Counted from the stretch's first letter, positions 35,786 through 46,277 are shown. The stretch is DNA of 64,000 bases from Promethearchaeia archaeon (GCA_029856045.1 JAHQWG010000012.1:1-64000), one strand, 5' to 3'. Translations and numbers: made by a program. The notes: generated by a model not told the origin, from the letters alone.

Positions 35786-36493
35786 CTATATTTTTTCTTT
35801 TAATGCTTTTTTTTCAAACATTCTTTTTTTTAATTTAACAATACCTTTATCTTCATCATATTCTAGTAGATGAACATTTGCTAATTCATGTATAGCTCTC
35901 AAAACCATAGCTCCTGATATTCCAGTAGTTGTTTTTATTTCTTCCCTGGACATCTCTTCTTTATCACCGTGAAGTGTCAATAGAATTCGAAAATGGGGTT
36001 GACCCTGCCATATTTCTTCTAATAACACCATATAGATAGACAATAAGGCTTTAATTCTATCAAAATTAAACTCAGATTCTTCTTGTTCTTCAGCTATTTT
36101 TGCAAATTTTTTTAATTCAACTTTTAATTTTTCATATTCATCCAATAATTTCATTTGTTCTTCTGTGAGGGTACCGATTTTTTGATCTCTTTCTTGTTTT
36201 TCTTTTTCTAATTGTTTTGTCTCTTCTTCTAATTTCTTTTTATCTTGTTTTAATTGGATTTTGTCTTGCTCTAATTTTTTTTTTACATATTCTAATTTGG
36301 TTTTTTCTTCTTCTAATTGATCCTTTTCTCCTTCTAATTTTTGTTTATCATTGCTTAATAGAGATTTGTCCTTTTCAAGAGTTATTAATTCATTTTTCGC
36401 TGTTTTCAATACATCTGAAAATTGGGTAAAAATGTTTTTAACGGCTTCAAGAGTTCCATCTATAATATCTATTGTATTTTTTTCTTCTGACAT
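35786..36493 (-). CDS. Coiled-coil protein with C-terminal winged helix
   Basis: This is a 235-residue protein. Residues of about 30-135 are a near-perfect Lys/Glu/Leu coiled coil with a repeating 'LE..K..L' pattern; residues of about 145-235 fold as a winged helix ('MSREEIKTTTGISGAMVLRAIHELANVHLLEYDEDKGIVKLKKR'). This suggests a DNA-binding dimer or a structural adaptor, not an assigned family. ATG 36493 ('MSEEKN') is preferred to an in-frame TTG four codons upstream. Confidence 0.65.
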   Translation of the reverse strand: MSEEKNTIDIIDGTLEAVKNIFTQFSDVLKTAKNELITLEKDKSLLSNDKQKLEGEKDQLEEEKTKLEYVKKKLEQDKIQLKQDKKKLEEETKQLEKEKQERDQKIGTLTEEQMKLLDEYEKLKVELKKFAKIAEEQEESEFNFDRIKALLSIYMVLLEEIWQGQPHFRILLTLHGDKEEMSREEIKTTTGISGAMVLRAIHELANVHLLEYDEDKGIVKLKKRMFEKKALKEKI

Positions 36494-36757
36494 TGAAATC
36501 AAATTATAATTTTCAATTAATTAATATAAAGTTATTTATGGATTTATAAACAGAAAATATTTAGAAAAAATATTAATTTAAATTAATGAGAATAAAATCA
36601 ATAATATTAAAAAACTAAAGACTAATAATAAAAAAAATCCGCTCTAAAGGTAAAAAATAAATATTTATAATATAATTAGATTATTGAGAAAAAAAGTAAT
36701 TTAAATTAGAAATTTTGAAGAATCTATTTATTTTAGTAAGTCCCCCAAGGTGATTCC

Positions 36758-38176
36758 GTGGCTCAAGAAAAATATTATGAAGCACTTAAACAAATAAAAG
36801 ATACATTTATTAAATTATATGAAAAGGAACCAACTCCAGATGATGAAATTGAAGCTAAGGGAGAGCTTTTAAAACTTCTAAGGCAACTTTTAAATAATAT
36901 TTCTGGTTTTGAAGATAAAGAAGTATTAATACAAGATACCTTGAAAATAATTGAAAATTGGGACACACTTGATTTGTGGTTTAAAGAAGTAAATGGACTT
37001 TCTGAAAATATTAAAAAACTCATCGAATATAGGGAAAAATCAGAGATTCAAGAGAAAATAGAAGAATTAATTCAAGAATCTGATGAAGAAACCGAACCCA
37101 CACCAGAATTTGATATTAAAGAAACAATTTCTCAAGTATCTGATGATTTTAAGGGAGAAATTTCAAATTTAAAAAATTATATATCAGATTTAGAAAAAAA
37201 ATTAAGAGAAAAAGATACAGCATTAAAAGGTGGTAAAATAAAACCAAGTACCACATCACAATCTGAATTTCCAGTAACCAAAAAAGGAAAACCAAGATTA
37301 CAACCTCCAAAAGTTATTATCCCTAAAATTGGGGCTCCAATTATACAACGTAAAAAAGAATTAGCTCCTAAGAAGAAAGAAAAGGAAGAAATTATAGAAT
37401 TACAAAAAATAAAAGCTCCAAAAATGGAAATAGCCCCGGTTCCAAATGAGAAACCGAAGATAGGAATTGTATCGCCCAAAAAATCACATTTTACTCCTCT
37501 TCCAAAAAAAGAAATTAAAATTAGTGAAGAATCAGTTATTCAACCCACTGAAAAACCAATTTCAACAAAAAAACCTAAAATTAAACATGTTTCTGCCGAG
37601 GAAATTGAAGTAGTACCGAAAGAAGAAGAGAAATTAAAAGTATTACCGTTTTCAGATACAATATCTAGAACCGAAATAGGTTCAGCTAAAAAAATGAAAG
37701 TGTCTAATGTACCAGAGGGAGAAACAACACCTATTCCAAAAAAACCAAAAATCACTCCAGTTAAATTAGAAGTGACACCTGAAGATCAAATAGAAAAACA
37801 AAAGAGAATAAGTTCTAAAAAATTATATAATGTTTTTTCAAGTGCAGGTAGTGGAGAAACGAAATCTATCCAAAAAGAACAACAGAAAGTTATAGAATCT
37901 ACTCAAGAAACATTGACTTCTAGTAATATTATTGACACACAACAATTACAAGAAGGATCTTTCACGTATAATAAGGATAAATTATATCAAGATTTAATTG
38001 TTCTTGAGGGAAAGAGATTTTCAATCGAAAAAACTCAAAAAGAGTCAGAGTCAAAGTATAAAAAAGGGGAATTAGATGATCTTGCATATAAACGGGAGAT
38101 GGATAAAATAAGAGCTCATATGGGGGAAATTACTTCAAAGATTAATGAGATTAGAAAAGTAATACAAGGATTATAA
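36758..38176 (+). CDS. Pro/Lys-rich low-complexity protein with helical ends
   Basis: This is a 472-residue protein of unknown function. N-terminal residues 1-110 are helical ('YYEALKQIKDTFIKLYEKEP'), the middle (about 160-385) is a Pro/Lys/Ile-rich disordered linker with irregular 'PKI.P' repeats, and the last 70 residues form a charged helical hairpin resembling short SHOCT-like 'KGELDDLAYKREM' oligomerisation units. A GTG start at 36758 follows an AAGGTGAT Shine-Dalgarno by 4 nt, a clear initiation site. It is divergent from the coiled-coil/winged-helix gene. A scaffolding role is only a guess. Confidence 0.65.
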   Translation: MAQEKYYEALKQIKDTFIKLYEKEPTPDDEIEAKGELLKLLRQLLNNISGFEDKEVLIQDTLKIIENWDTLDLWFKEVNGLSENIKKLIEYREKSEIQEKIEELIQESDEETEPTPEFDIKETISQVSDDFKGEISNLKNYISDLEKKLREKDTALKGGKIKPSTTSQSEFPVTKKGKPRLQPPKVIIPKIGAPIIQRKKELAPKKKEKEEIIELQKIKAPKMEIAPVPNEKPKIGIVSPKKSHFTPLPKKEIKISEESVIQPTEKPISTKKPKIKHVSAEEIEVVPKEEEKLKVLPFSDTISRTEIGSAKKMKVSNVPEGETTPIPKKPKITPVKLEVTPEDQIEKQKRISSKKLYNVFSSAGSGETKSIQKEQQKVIESTQETLTSSNIIDTQQLQEGSFTYNKDKLYQDLIVLEGKRFSIEKTQKESESKYKKGELDDLAYKREMDKIRAHMGEITSKINEIRKVIQGL

Positions 38177-38177
38177 A

Positions 38178-38939
38178 TTATTCTTTAATTATTAATTTTG
38201 GAATTTCTTTTATTTTATGTTCAGAAGACTTCATCATTTTTTGAACTTTTACTAATTTATCTTGGTTTATATCGGTTAAATCTTTATTGTGATCTATTCT
38301 ATAGATTATTTCATCCAAATCATCATATGTAAGACCTATTTCTCCTTCATCGGTCTGTCCCTTCCATAAACCAGCTGATGGAGGTTTATTAATGATTGTT
38401 TCAGGGATTTTTAATTTTTTTGCTAATTTTCTTACTTCACATTTATATAAATCACCAATTGGAAGAAAATCAACACCTCCATCCCCATATTTTGTAAAAT
38501 ATCCTATAGCATCTTCAGTTCTATTCCCTGTTCCAACAACTAAATGATTTTCTAATGATTGTCCGATAAAATAGGCAGTTATCATTCTTAATCTTGGTTT
38601 GATATTGGCATTAGAAAGCATATTTCCCTTAATTTCCTTCTCTGTAACTTTAAGGAATTCTAAATAAATGGGAGTTAAATCAAAACGATAATGTTTAACT
38701 TCAAACATATCCAAAACTAGCTTTGCATCTATCTCATCTTGAGGTTGACTTTGACATGGTAAAATTAAAGCTGTTATTTTTTCTTTACCTAGAGCTTTAA
38801 CACATAATGTTAAGATAACGGCACTATCAACTCCTCCACTGACACAAACAATAACACCATCAGCGTTTGCGTTTTTTACATAATCTCGTATCCAATTTTG
38901 AATTTCTTGTATCGTTTTATCGATATTTATTTTTCTCAT
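38178..38939 (-). CDS. nadE: NH3-dependent NAD+ synthetase
   Basis: This is a 253-residue PP-loop amidating enzyme: ATP motif 'VSGGVDSAV' near residue 33, 'ANIKPRLRMITAYFIGQ', 'VVGTGNRTEDAIGYFTKYGDGG' and 'KPPSAGLWKGQTDEGEIG' are all NadE signatures. It converts nicotinic acid adenine dinucleotide to NAD with ammonia; no glutaminase domain is attached. It is convergent with the low-complexity protein gene, 1 bp apart. Confidence 0.94.
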   Translation of the reverse strand: MRKINIDKTIQEIQNWIRDYVKNANADGVIVCVSGGVDSAVILTLCVKALGKEKITALILPCQSQPQDEIDAKLVLDMFEVKHYRFDLTPIYLEFLKVTEKEIKGNMLSNANIKPRLRMITAYFIGQSLENHLVVGTGNRTEDAIGYFTKYGDGGVDFLPIGDLYKCEVRKLAKKLKIPETIINKPPSAGLWKGQTDEGEIGLTYDDLDEIIYRIDHNKDLTDINQDKLVKVQKMMKSSEHKIKEIPKLIIKE

Positions 38940-39240
38940 AAACTAATCACTATTTAATTGAAATATAATTAATCCAATGAATGAATTACTATTTAATGAT
39001 TTTTCTAATAAGTCATTCAATTTATTCACAGTTTTTATTCTATATCAATTAAAATTTAATTTTAATTAAAAAATATTTTTTCGATTATATCGATTTTATT
39101 TAGTTAATATTATATTAGTAATTTTTAACAAATATCATAAGAGATTATAAATCAAAACAAATTTAAAATAAAATTTAGATTAAATATTTAAATTAATAAT
39201 TAAAAAATAATTTAATAGCATAAAATTATTGGTGTTAAAA
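38940..39240. other. AT-rich intergenic region, no gene seen
   Basis: About 300 bp of A/T-rich sequence lies between two divergent genes. It presumably carries both promoters. No ORF, RNA gene or repeat beyond A/T tracts was seen. Confidence 0.6.
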
Positions 39241-39657
39241 ATGGATAACGAGATATTGAAAATTATAGATACTGCATTTGATATCAGAACTCCCTTTATT
39301 GTTTACACAAGTGATTATATTTATGGACTCGTTCCTTTAGATACTGAGGGAAAAAGATGGAAAGAAATTTCTTATATGTTCGAGGGGGAGAAAAACAATT
39401 TGGAAACACGAGAAATGGCAGCGGAACTTTCATTTCAATTCCTCTGCGAAGAGATTGAGAAAGGATTAAGCCACTATGTTGAAGATTTGAATGTTATTAA
39501 AATAAAAGAGTATATTGAATCCATAAAGGATAAATCTGGAGAGGAAAAAATACAAATAATTATTGATGAATTAATTGCTAAATCAACAAACTATTCAGCT
39601 TCAATGCCAATAATTAAATCAAAAGAAGAACTTCAAGTTTTAAAAGATAAAATCTAA
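39241..39657 (+). CDS. Uncharacterised acidic protein
   Basis: This is a 138-residue acidic soluble protein with no family recognised. The N-terminal half reads as alpha/beta ('FIVYTSDYIYGLVP'), the C-terminal half as helices ('EEKIQIIIDELIAKS'). The ATG at 39241 is chosen over in-frame TTG/GTG codons at 39229-39234. It overlaps the convergent ORF at 39654 by 4 bp. Confidence 0.6.
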   Translation: MDNEILKIIDTAFDIRTPFIVYTSDYIYGLVPLDTEGKRWKEISYMFEGEKNNLETREMAAELSFQFLCEEIEKGLSHYVEDLNVIKIKEYIESIKDKSGEEKIQIIIDELIAKSTNYSASMPIIKSKEELQVLKDKI

Positions 39658-40124
39658 ATATAAAGATTTTTTCGCTGGGGGTATCTTTTTGAAAATTCTC
39701 CATCTACTTTTCTAGCTAATGATTGGGCTAGATTCTTTTTTTTCTCAGTAATTTTATCTTTTAAAAATTTTCCTTTTTGCTGAGAGAATCTTTCTATTCC
39801 AGAAGTGATTATCGCATTATTTGAAGATACAGGTACAATAAATCCAAATAATCTCAACATTTCATCAGGTGTCAATTTTTTACCTATTTCCTTATTGATC
39901 TCATCATCAAGATGTCGGACTACAGATCCATAAGAAATTGCTGAAAAAGGATTAATTGTTTTTGATTTTAACCAAAAAGTATTTGGAGGTTGTGTTATAA
40001 AGGTTTCTTGATTTCCATATTTATCTCTACAACCAGTAACTTTCCAATCTTCAGGATCTTTATCATATTTTCTCTTAATTTTTTTGATAATCTCCTTAAC
40101 TGGTTTTATTTCATCGTCATCCAT
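39654..40124 (-). CDS. Uncharacterised basic protein
   Basis: This is a 156-residue basic soluble protein of unknown function. It contains 'WKVTGCRDKYGNQETFITQPP', a hydrophobic segment 'LFGFIVPVSSNNAIITSG' and a Lys/Arg-rich helical C-terminus, compatible with nucleic-acid binding. The start ATG and ordinary codon use support a real gene. Its 3' end overlaps the neighbouring convergent gene by 4 bp. Confidence 0.55.
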   Translation of the reverse strand: MDDDEIKPVKEIIKKIKRKYDKDPEDWKVTGCRDKYGNQETFITQPPNTFWLKSKTINPFSAISYGSVVRHLDDEINKEIGKKLTPDEMLRLFGFIVPVSSNNAIITSGIERFSQQKGKFLKDKITEKKKNLAQSLARKVDGEFSKRYPQRKNLYI

Positions 40125-40226
40125 TACTTATTCCCATAAAATAAAAGTAAAATAAAATATAAAAAGATATATATATTATTTGTAGAATTTGGGTTTATTC
40201 TGCATTAAACGGTTTTCCTTCCACGA

Positions 40227-41501
40227 CTACACGGTTTCCAATTCAATTCCCTTAGTTTCTTTGATATACCGATATATTAATGGGATATTGATTAAAAGTA
40301 GAAGGCTTATAATTAAAAACGATATTCCTAAACCAAAAATCAAATTTAAGACCGAATTTAATAGCAATCCACAAGTAATGCCTATAGCTGAAATTATTGA
40401 TCTCCATCCTGTTCCTGTTCCTCTGATGTCGGTTGGAAGTATTTCAATTGAAACCAAACGATTTACGATTCCTAATCCATAAAATGTTATTGTTGCTAAT
40501 CCTGCACCTATACACGCTGCAATTAATGCTAAATCTGATGATTGAACTCCAATAATGACAATAAAAATTGCTATTGGCGTTAATATAGTATAGATATAAA
40601 ATAATGGCTTTCTTCCTACTTTATCCGCAAAAACACCTGTTATTAAATAACCGCATATCGCAGATACACTCATTATGGTTACAACTATATTTACATCACT
40701 TTCGTCCAAATTTACATTATTGGCTAAAAAACTCTCTCCCATTTGAATAAAGATATAATTTAATCCAGAAATAAATGCCATTATTAAAATTGGAATATAT
40801 TGCCTTCTATATTGTTTATCAAATGGTTTCTTTAAGTTAATAAATGGAGATTGCTTTACAAAATCATCTGATTTTCTCATCTCTTTTAATTCTTTGAACT
40901 TTGATGTTTCTTTAATTCCGATCATTAAAAAGGAAATTGGTATGGCTAGAAATGCAAAAATTGTCATATTTCTCCAAGCAGATACGGGTGATGTTTCAGT
41001 TATGAAAATGGAACGGAATGTAGGAACTAAGATTGCACCTATGCAGCCAACAACGAGGATTAAATTTAAGTATAATCCACGGTGTTCTTTTGGACTTTCT
41101 TCTGAAATGTATATGGTCCATATATCACTTGAAAAAAATACATATAGAAAGAATAAAGAAGATGTATATTGGATTAAATCTGCTGTAAAAAAAATGAATA
41201 AGGACGCAAGTCCCATACCAAGCACCGTAATAAAAAGCATTATTCTCCGTCCTATAAGATCCGCAAGAAATTGATTAATTACAACAAAATACATACCAAT
41301 ACTTGCTACAGCAATAGCTAATGACATAATAGAATCAGCGATTACTTGAGTCTCATGAGCCAAAAATTCATCTTGTACTTTAGAAACAATCACATTTGGG
41401 AAAAGTGTGGTGTATGTATCAAATATCTCAACGAAACTTAAAAAAATAACAAGAAAAATAAGATATCCAAATAATTTTCTTCCAGATTTTTCTTCACTCA
41501 T
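40227..41501 (-). CDS. Major facilitator superfamily transporter
   Basis: This 424-residue membrane protein has about 12 hydrophobic helices in two halves with a central charged loop ('GIKETSKFKELKEMRKSDD'). The loop 2-3 MFS motif is 'NQFLADLIGRRIM' and its second-half copy is 'TGVFADKVGRKPLF', both with the conserved Asp and Arg. 'PTDIRGTGTGW' is typical of sugar/anion-cation symporter branches. The substrate cannot be assigned. It should act in the cytoplasmic membrane. Confidence 0.87.
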   Translation of the reverse strand: MSEEKSGRKLFGYLIFLVIFLSFVEIFDTYTTLFPNVIVSKVQDEFLAHETQVIADSIMSLAIAVASIGMYFVVINQFLADLIGRRIMLFITVLGMGLASLFIFFTADLIQYTSSLFFLYVFFSSDIWTIYISEESPKEHRGLYLNLILVVGCIGAILVPTFRSIFITETSPVSAWRNMTIFAFLAIPISFLMIGIKETSKFKELKEMRKSDDFVKQSPFINLKKPFDKQYRRQYIPILIMAFISGLNYIFIQMGESFLANNVNLDESDVNIVVTIMSVSAICGYLITGVFADKVGRKPLFYIYTILTPIAIFIVIIGVQSSDLALIAACIGAGLATITFYGLGIVNRLVSIEILPTDIRGTGTGWRSIISAIGITCGLLLNSVLNLIFGLGISFLIISLLLLINIPLIYRYIKETKGIELETV

Positions 41502-41573
41502 AATATTAAACCTATAAATTATATATTGTATTAAATCAAAAGATATAAATAATTTTCTTATGAAAAAAATTAA

Positions 41574-42341
41574 TTATTCTAATCCTTGACAAAAAGATAC
41601 TACATTTATACCTAAATGTTCATAATAATAACCGCCTTCAAGTATAGCAAATCGCCTTCCCTCACATAATTTCAAAGCATATTCCTTCATCAATTGTCCA
41701 AGTGTATTATAATCGTCTGTGGTTAATTTCCCACCCCAATCTAACTCATACTCATCAAAACCGGCACTGGCGGCAATGATATCAATATTACTTAATGATT
41801 CAAAAGTTTCTTCTACTTCCTTAATATAATTTGCTCGTCCGCTAGATCTTGGATTTAAGATTTGAACCTTTGAATTTTGCCCAATAATGTTAATATTTCC
41901 ATCTCCTGTGTGTAAATCAAAATCCAAGATGAAAGCACTTTCTATTTTTTTCTCTGCAATCAATTTTAATAATGCGATACTCATATTATTAAAAAAACAG
42001 AAACCCCAACATGAATCTGCAGATGCATGATGACCCGGGGGTCTAATCACACCAAATGCAGCTTCTTTATTATTATAAGCAATTTCTGCGGTTTTAATCG
42101 CACCACCAGCTGCAAGACTGGCGATATAATGTAAGTTTTTGTCGCTCTTGATATGTTTTACATGTCTTTCAGTGTGAGCTCTTAGAATATCTTCTTCACT
42201 TGCTGGTTCAGGCTTTATTATCTCATAGTCTGTTTTTTCTTTTATTTCTTTAATAATTGGTATAAACCTGCCCGAAGATGCAGCTGGATCAGATGAGTAT
42301 CCCGCATAATTTACATAATCTTCATGATAAATTATTTTCAT
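41574..42341 (-). CDS. Histone-deacetylase-family hydrolase
   Basis: This is a 255-residue arginase-fold deacetylase. 'RPPGHHA' gives the His pair, 'LDFDLHTGDG' the zinc Asp and His, 'SAGFDEYELD' the second zinc Asp, and 'LEGGYY' the glycine motif before the catalytic Tyr. All key residues are present, though the protein is short for the family. Substrates could be acetyl-lysine (for example the histone at 19196), acetylpolyamines or small amides; sequence does not decide. ATG 42341 is preferred to an in-frame TTG four codons upstream. Confidence 0.87.
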   Translation of the reverse strand: MKIIYHEDYVNYAGYSSDPAASSGRFIPIIKEIKEKTDYEIIKPEPASEEDILRAHTERHVKHIKSDKNLHYIASLAAGGAIKTAEIAYNNKEAAFGVIRPPGHHASADSCWGFCFFNNMSIALLKLIAEKKIESAFILDFDLHTGDGNINIIGQNSKVQILNPRSSGRANYIKEVEETFESLSNIDIIAASAGFDEYELDWGGKLTTDDYNTLGQLMKEYALKLCEGRRFAILEGGYYYEHLGINVVSFCQGLE

Positions 42342-42599
42342 TTTTTTTTTCAACGATTTGATTTTTTTTTTTATCTTTTAAATTTTTTAAGAATTTTAAA
42401 TAATTACTTATTCGAATATAGGTTATCAATTTTATTAAAATCTATTAATATTATTTAATATTTTTAATAAAATAGAGTATTATATTGGTTCTAAGGTTTT
42501 AAAAAATATTTTTAACTATGATAAATTCTCTAAAAAATGTAAGGCAACTTATTTCCAATATAAAAATTAGCTAAAGTATGATAATTTAAAAAAAATATA

Positions 42600-45500
42600 T
42601 TAAATCTTAACTTGATAAATTTCTTTAAAAAATTCAATTTGAGAAACTACTTCTGATATTATTAAATCTCTTTCTTCGTCTGTTATATTAAACAAATCAA
42701 ATATTTGGGTATCAATCTCCTTAAATAATGGATAAATTTCATTATTTATTTTATTATCATTATTTTTTAAATATTGATTAATTTCATCCACATTTAAGAT
42801 AATTTTATTTAAAACGTCCTCATTTGGTTTAAGAATAGGAAGATGTCTAATCATATATTGATTTAAATTGATTGTTGTATCGCTCTGATTATTAATCGCT
42901 TTGATACAATAAAATTGAATCAATGCTGAATTAATAATTGCAGATAAGTATTTTAATTCATTCTCGTCCTCATGAAGTAAAGAATAAATCGAAGATGTAA
43001 AACATACATTATCTTCTGTATATAAAGATTCAGGAATTATACTATTATGTTTAATTAATAGTTTTGGATTTTTATAGTATTCATAATTATCTCCTTTTAA
43101 AATGCTTGATGATATTTCTTCAATGTTAAAAGATTTATTTTTTTTAAAATAATAATATCTCATATCTTCTTTAGCATTGATAAAAATACAGTTACCATCT
43201 GAATTATCACCAAGTTTCTTTTTTACTTCAATTAACCCTATTTCTTCTTCACCTCGAACCATTTTTGGAAAATCTTTAGTGTTTAGATAATTCAGATTTC
43301 CTGTTTTTTCAATTTTATTTATTAAACTGAATATTTCAATTGATGGTTTTATTCTAATTCTATTTAAGGGTGATGTATCTCCAGTACATATTGGACATTT
43401 TTCATTAAATGTATAATAATAAAAACTAGCATTTCCATCATAATAACTACAATTTTGATTATTACATATTTTTATTCGATCTATTTTATTAGATGCATCT
43501 ATATCTTCCTTCAAACCATATTCAATTCTTAATTTGTTTTCAAACAAATCCTTTACCTTTAATATTTCAGAATATTTTGGATCTGTATGAAAAAAAGTAA
43601 TTTGTACTTCATTTGTAGCCCCCTGAAATTGTCCAGAGCCTATATCAGTTATTTCATAGATTCCTACGTTTTTTAATAGAGTATTTCGAATATCTAAATA
43701 TTTTTGCCTTAATAAATAAGATTTTGGTGTAAGAATTCCAGCATATTGAAAAGAAATTTCCTTTCGTGCAAGTTTATATAAAAAATTTATATATATATCT
43801 TCAGTTATTTTATCTTTTGTTTTTAAAATTTTTTTAGCTAATGGGTTTAAAATATTTCCATAAGGAGGATTTGCTATAATAATATTAAATCCTTTTGTAT
43901 TAATAAAATCCGAGAATTCCATTGACCAATGAAAACATTTCAGATTTTTTAATTCTGATTCATTTATAAAAAATTTTATGCGAATTTCCTTAATTAAATT
44001 TTCATTAATACAACTTATAATTTTTTTATAAATGTTTAGTGGATCTTGAGGTTTAAATTTATGATTATGTTCGGGTTGAAATACAATATTAGAGAGAGAA
44101 ATGGAATTTTTTCTAAATGTAATTCCTTTAATTTCTTTCCCAAAATCATCAAATTTAATCTGATTTTTAAGTTCATCGGTAAAAACCAAATTATCATTTA
44201 ATTTTATTAGAATTGATTCCACATAATTTAAATTTAAATCATAAAATTCTTTAGGTTTTACAATAAGTTCCTTACAAATTATTTTTTGCCTTTGATATTC
44301 TTTAAGTAATAATTTATCAAAATTTTTATTATAATTATTAGTTAATTCTATTATTTCAGATCGTAATTGATTTCTTTTTATTGTATCTCTTTCTTTATAA
44401 TATTCTTTTATTTTTTTATTTCTTTCTAATAACATTTGGGATAATGACTCTTTCTTCTTTCCAGCCCATTCACTAATTGGGGTAAACTCAATTTTATACC
44501 CCGTTTTTTTATCTACAGTATCAATTTTTGTAACACCTTTTGTATAGCCAAATAGACTATTACCCGCTCTTATATTATAATCAATATTGGGTAATGGCTC
44601 TATTTCAATATTCAATGTATCTAAATTTGAGGGGGGTTGAACGATCCATAACCATAATCTTAATTCACATATTTCAACTGCGGATGAATTAATATCAACT
44701 CCATATAAATTATTTTGAACGACATAACTCTTTAAATCATATAAGTCTTTAAATGGTCGTTTATCTTTATCAATTGATTCTGTGGATTTATAGGGTAATT
44801 CATTCAATCCAATATTTTTAATAAAAAAGTTATAAATTTTTACAATTAATTCCGCCATACTAACTAAAAACGCTCCTGAACCTACTGCTGGGTCACATAC
44901 TTTAAGATCTTTGAGAATTTTAATTGCATATTCAAAAATTTTGGTTTTTGTTTCAAGCGGATACATTTTTATTTGTTGAATCGTTTCTAGTTGCCATGGT
45001 AAAAGCTCTTTTAATCCCTGATTAATATTATCGAGAAGATATCTTTCCAGAGTATTTTTTGAGATATAATTAGTAATTATTGATCGAGTGTAATAAGTTC
45101 CAGTTTTTTTTCGATAATCTCCTATAGATTTTTCAAATATGTATCCTAGAATATTCGGGTTAATTGAATTATTATTTTCAGTGTCCTCATCATTCAGGTT
45201 TAAAGTAAAATTATATTTTTTTAAAAATTTCCAAATGTCAATAATTGCTTCAGAATTTAATGAGATATTGGGATTATTTTCTTCAATTTCAGAAATTCTA
45301 AATAGACCACCATTTAAATATGGTAAATCTTTAAATCTTTCCAATATGTCTATTCTCTTGCCATCATTATTAAAAACATTAAAAAATAAACTTCTTAAGC
45401 TATTAAAATAATTTCTTTTATGCTCTAAATTAAAAATTTCTTGTATAGGATCAAATTTTAATAATTTCCAATCTAACAAAATTTTTATAAACATTATTCT

Positions 45501-46271
45501 AAAGAATATAGTTCTAAAAAATGTGATTTTCATCTGATTGAACTCTTGATCAGATGTATTAGTAGGTCTATTTAACCCTTGAATTAAAATTGTCTTATTT
45601 TTTAAATCTAATAATTTTCTTAATTTATTACTAAATTCAGCATAGAAAGCTCTTGTTATTTTTTCTCCTTTTTCATCTTCTAAATAGATCCTTTCTTGCC
45701 TAATTGCTACATCGCGAATAATTTCCAATATTTCAGCAGGAGTTTTTTTGACTGGTATCATATTATTTGATTTTTTATCATAGATTAATAGATACCATTC
45801 ATTAAAATTTGTAACAACTGCATTATAGTCTTGTTCCAGTCCAACACAAAAATGAAACCACTCTATCGCTTGTTCAATGCCTTCTTTATTCCCTAATTTA
45901 GTTAGATCTTTATTTAAACTTTCAATTTCAAAAAGTAATGATTTTCCTTCTCCTTTATTAATGATTCCAAAATCAGGGTAACGATTAAATGAACGACCTC
46001 CAAATGAAGTTGCCATTATTCTAATCTGGGGTACGATTAAATCATCCATTACTCCCATTTTATAAAATAATTTTTTAATATAACTTTCAGTTATAGCTTC
46101 AGGTTTAGCACCTTGAGTTGAAGGTAGCGGTTTTATATGATAAGAACTAAGAACCAATCGAGTTTCTGTTTTATAATGTGAAAAAAATAATTTTTCCTTT
46201 AATTGTTCATCGTCAACAATGATATTTATAAAATCATTCTTTATTTGCTCATATATATCTTGAAAATTCAT
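42600..46271 (-). CDS. Eco57I-type combined restriction endonuclease/DNA methyltransferase
   Basis: This is a 1223-residue protein. N-terminal 'YPDFGII ... LLFEIESLN' (about 98-119) resembles a PD-(D/E)xK nuclease site, but reads E-x-E where E-x-K is usual. A linker leads to the N6-adenine methylase: motif I 'DPAVGSGAFL' (near 460) and motif IV 'NPPYGN' (near 803), then a zinc-finger-like Cys cluster (about 940-960) and a target-recognition region. It would modify and perhaps cut foreign DNA on its own. No specificity or separate nuclease gene is nearby. An in-frame GTG two codons upstream is an alternative start. Confidence 0.85.
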   Translation of the reverse strand: MNFQDIYEQIKNDFINIIVDDEQLKEKLFFSHYKTETRLVLSSYHIKPLPSTQGAKPEAITESYIKKLFYKMGVMDDLIVPQIRIMATSFGGRSFNRYPDFGIINKGEGKSLLFEIESLNKDLTKLGNKEGIEQAIEWFHFCVGLEQDYNAVVTNFNEWYLLIYDKKSNNMIPVKKTPAEILEIIRDVAIRQERIYLEDEKGEKITRAFYAEFSNKLRKLLDLKNKTILIQGLNRPTNTSDQEFNQMKITFFRTIFFRIMFIKILLDWKLLKFDPIQEIFNLEHKRNYFNSLRSLFFNVFNNDGKRIDILERFKDLPYLNGGLFRISEIEENNPNISLNSEAIIDIWKFLKKYNFTLNLNDEDTENNNSINPNILGYIFEKSIGDYRKKTGTYYTRSIITNYISKNTLERYLLDNINQGLKELLPWQLETIQQIKMYPLETKTKIFEYAIKILKDLKVCDPAVGSGAFLVSMAELIVKIYNFFIKNIGLNELPYKSTESIDKDKRPFKDLYDLKSYVVQNNLYGVDINSSAVEICELRLWLWIVQPPSNLDTLNIEIEPLPNIDYNIRAGNSLFGYTKGVTKIDTVDKKTGYKIEFTPISEWAGKKKESLSQMLLERNKKIKEYYKERDTIKRNQLRSEIIELTNNYNKNFDKLLLKEYQRQKIICKELIVKPKEFYDLNLNYVESILIKLNDNLVFTDELKNQIKFDDFGKEIKGITFRKNSISLSNIVFQPEHNHKFKPQDPLNIYKKIISCINENLIKEIRIKFFINESELKNLKCFHWSMEFSDFINTKGFNIIIANPPYGNILNPLAKKILKTKDKITEDIYINFLYKLARKEISFQYAGILTPKSYLLRQKYLDIRNTLLKNVGIYEITDIGSGQFQGATNEVQITFFHTDPKYSEILKVKDLFENKLRIEYGLKEDIDASNKIDRIKICNNQNCSYYDGNASFYYYTFNEKCPICTGDTSPLNRIRIKPSIEIFSLINKIEKTGNLNYLNTKDFPKMVRGEEEIGLIEVKKKLGDNSDGNCIFINAKEDMRYYYFKKNKSFNIEEISSSILKGDNYEYYKNPKLLIKHNSIIPESLYTEDNVCFTSSIYSLLHEDENELKYLSAIINSALIQFYCIKAINNQSDTTINLNQYMIRHLPILKPNEDVLNKIILNVDEINQYLKNNDNKINNEIYPLFKEIDTQIFDLFNITDEERDLIISEVVSQIEFFKEIYQVKI

Positions 46272-46277
46272 CTTCAC

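Noticed and set aside
40894-41274. Plus-strand ORF opposite the MFS transporter
   Set aside because: It is a shadow of a membrane protein gene with complete MFS motifs.
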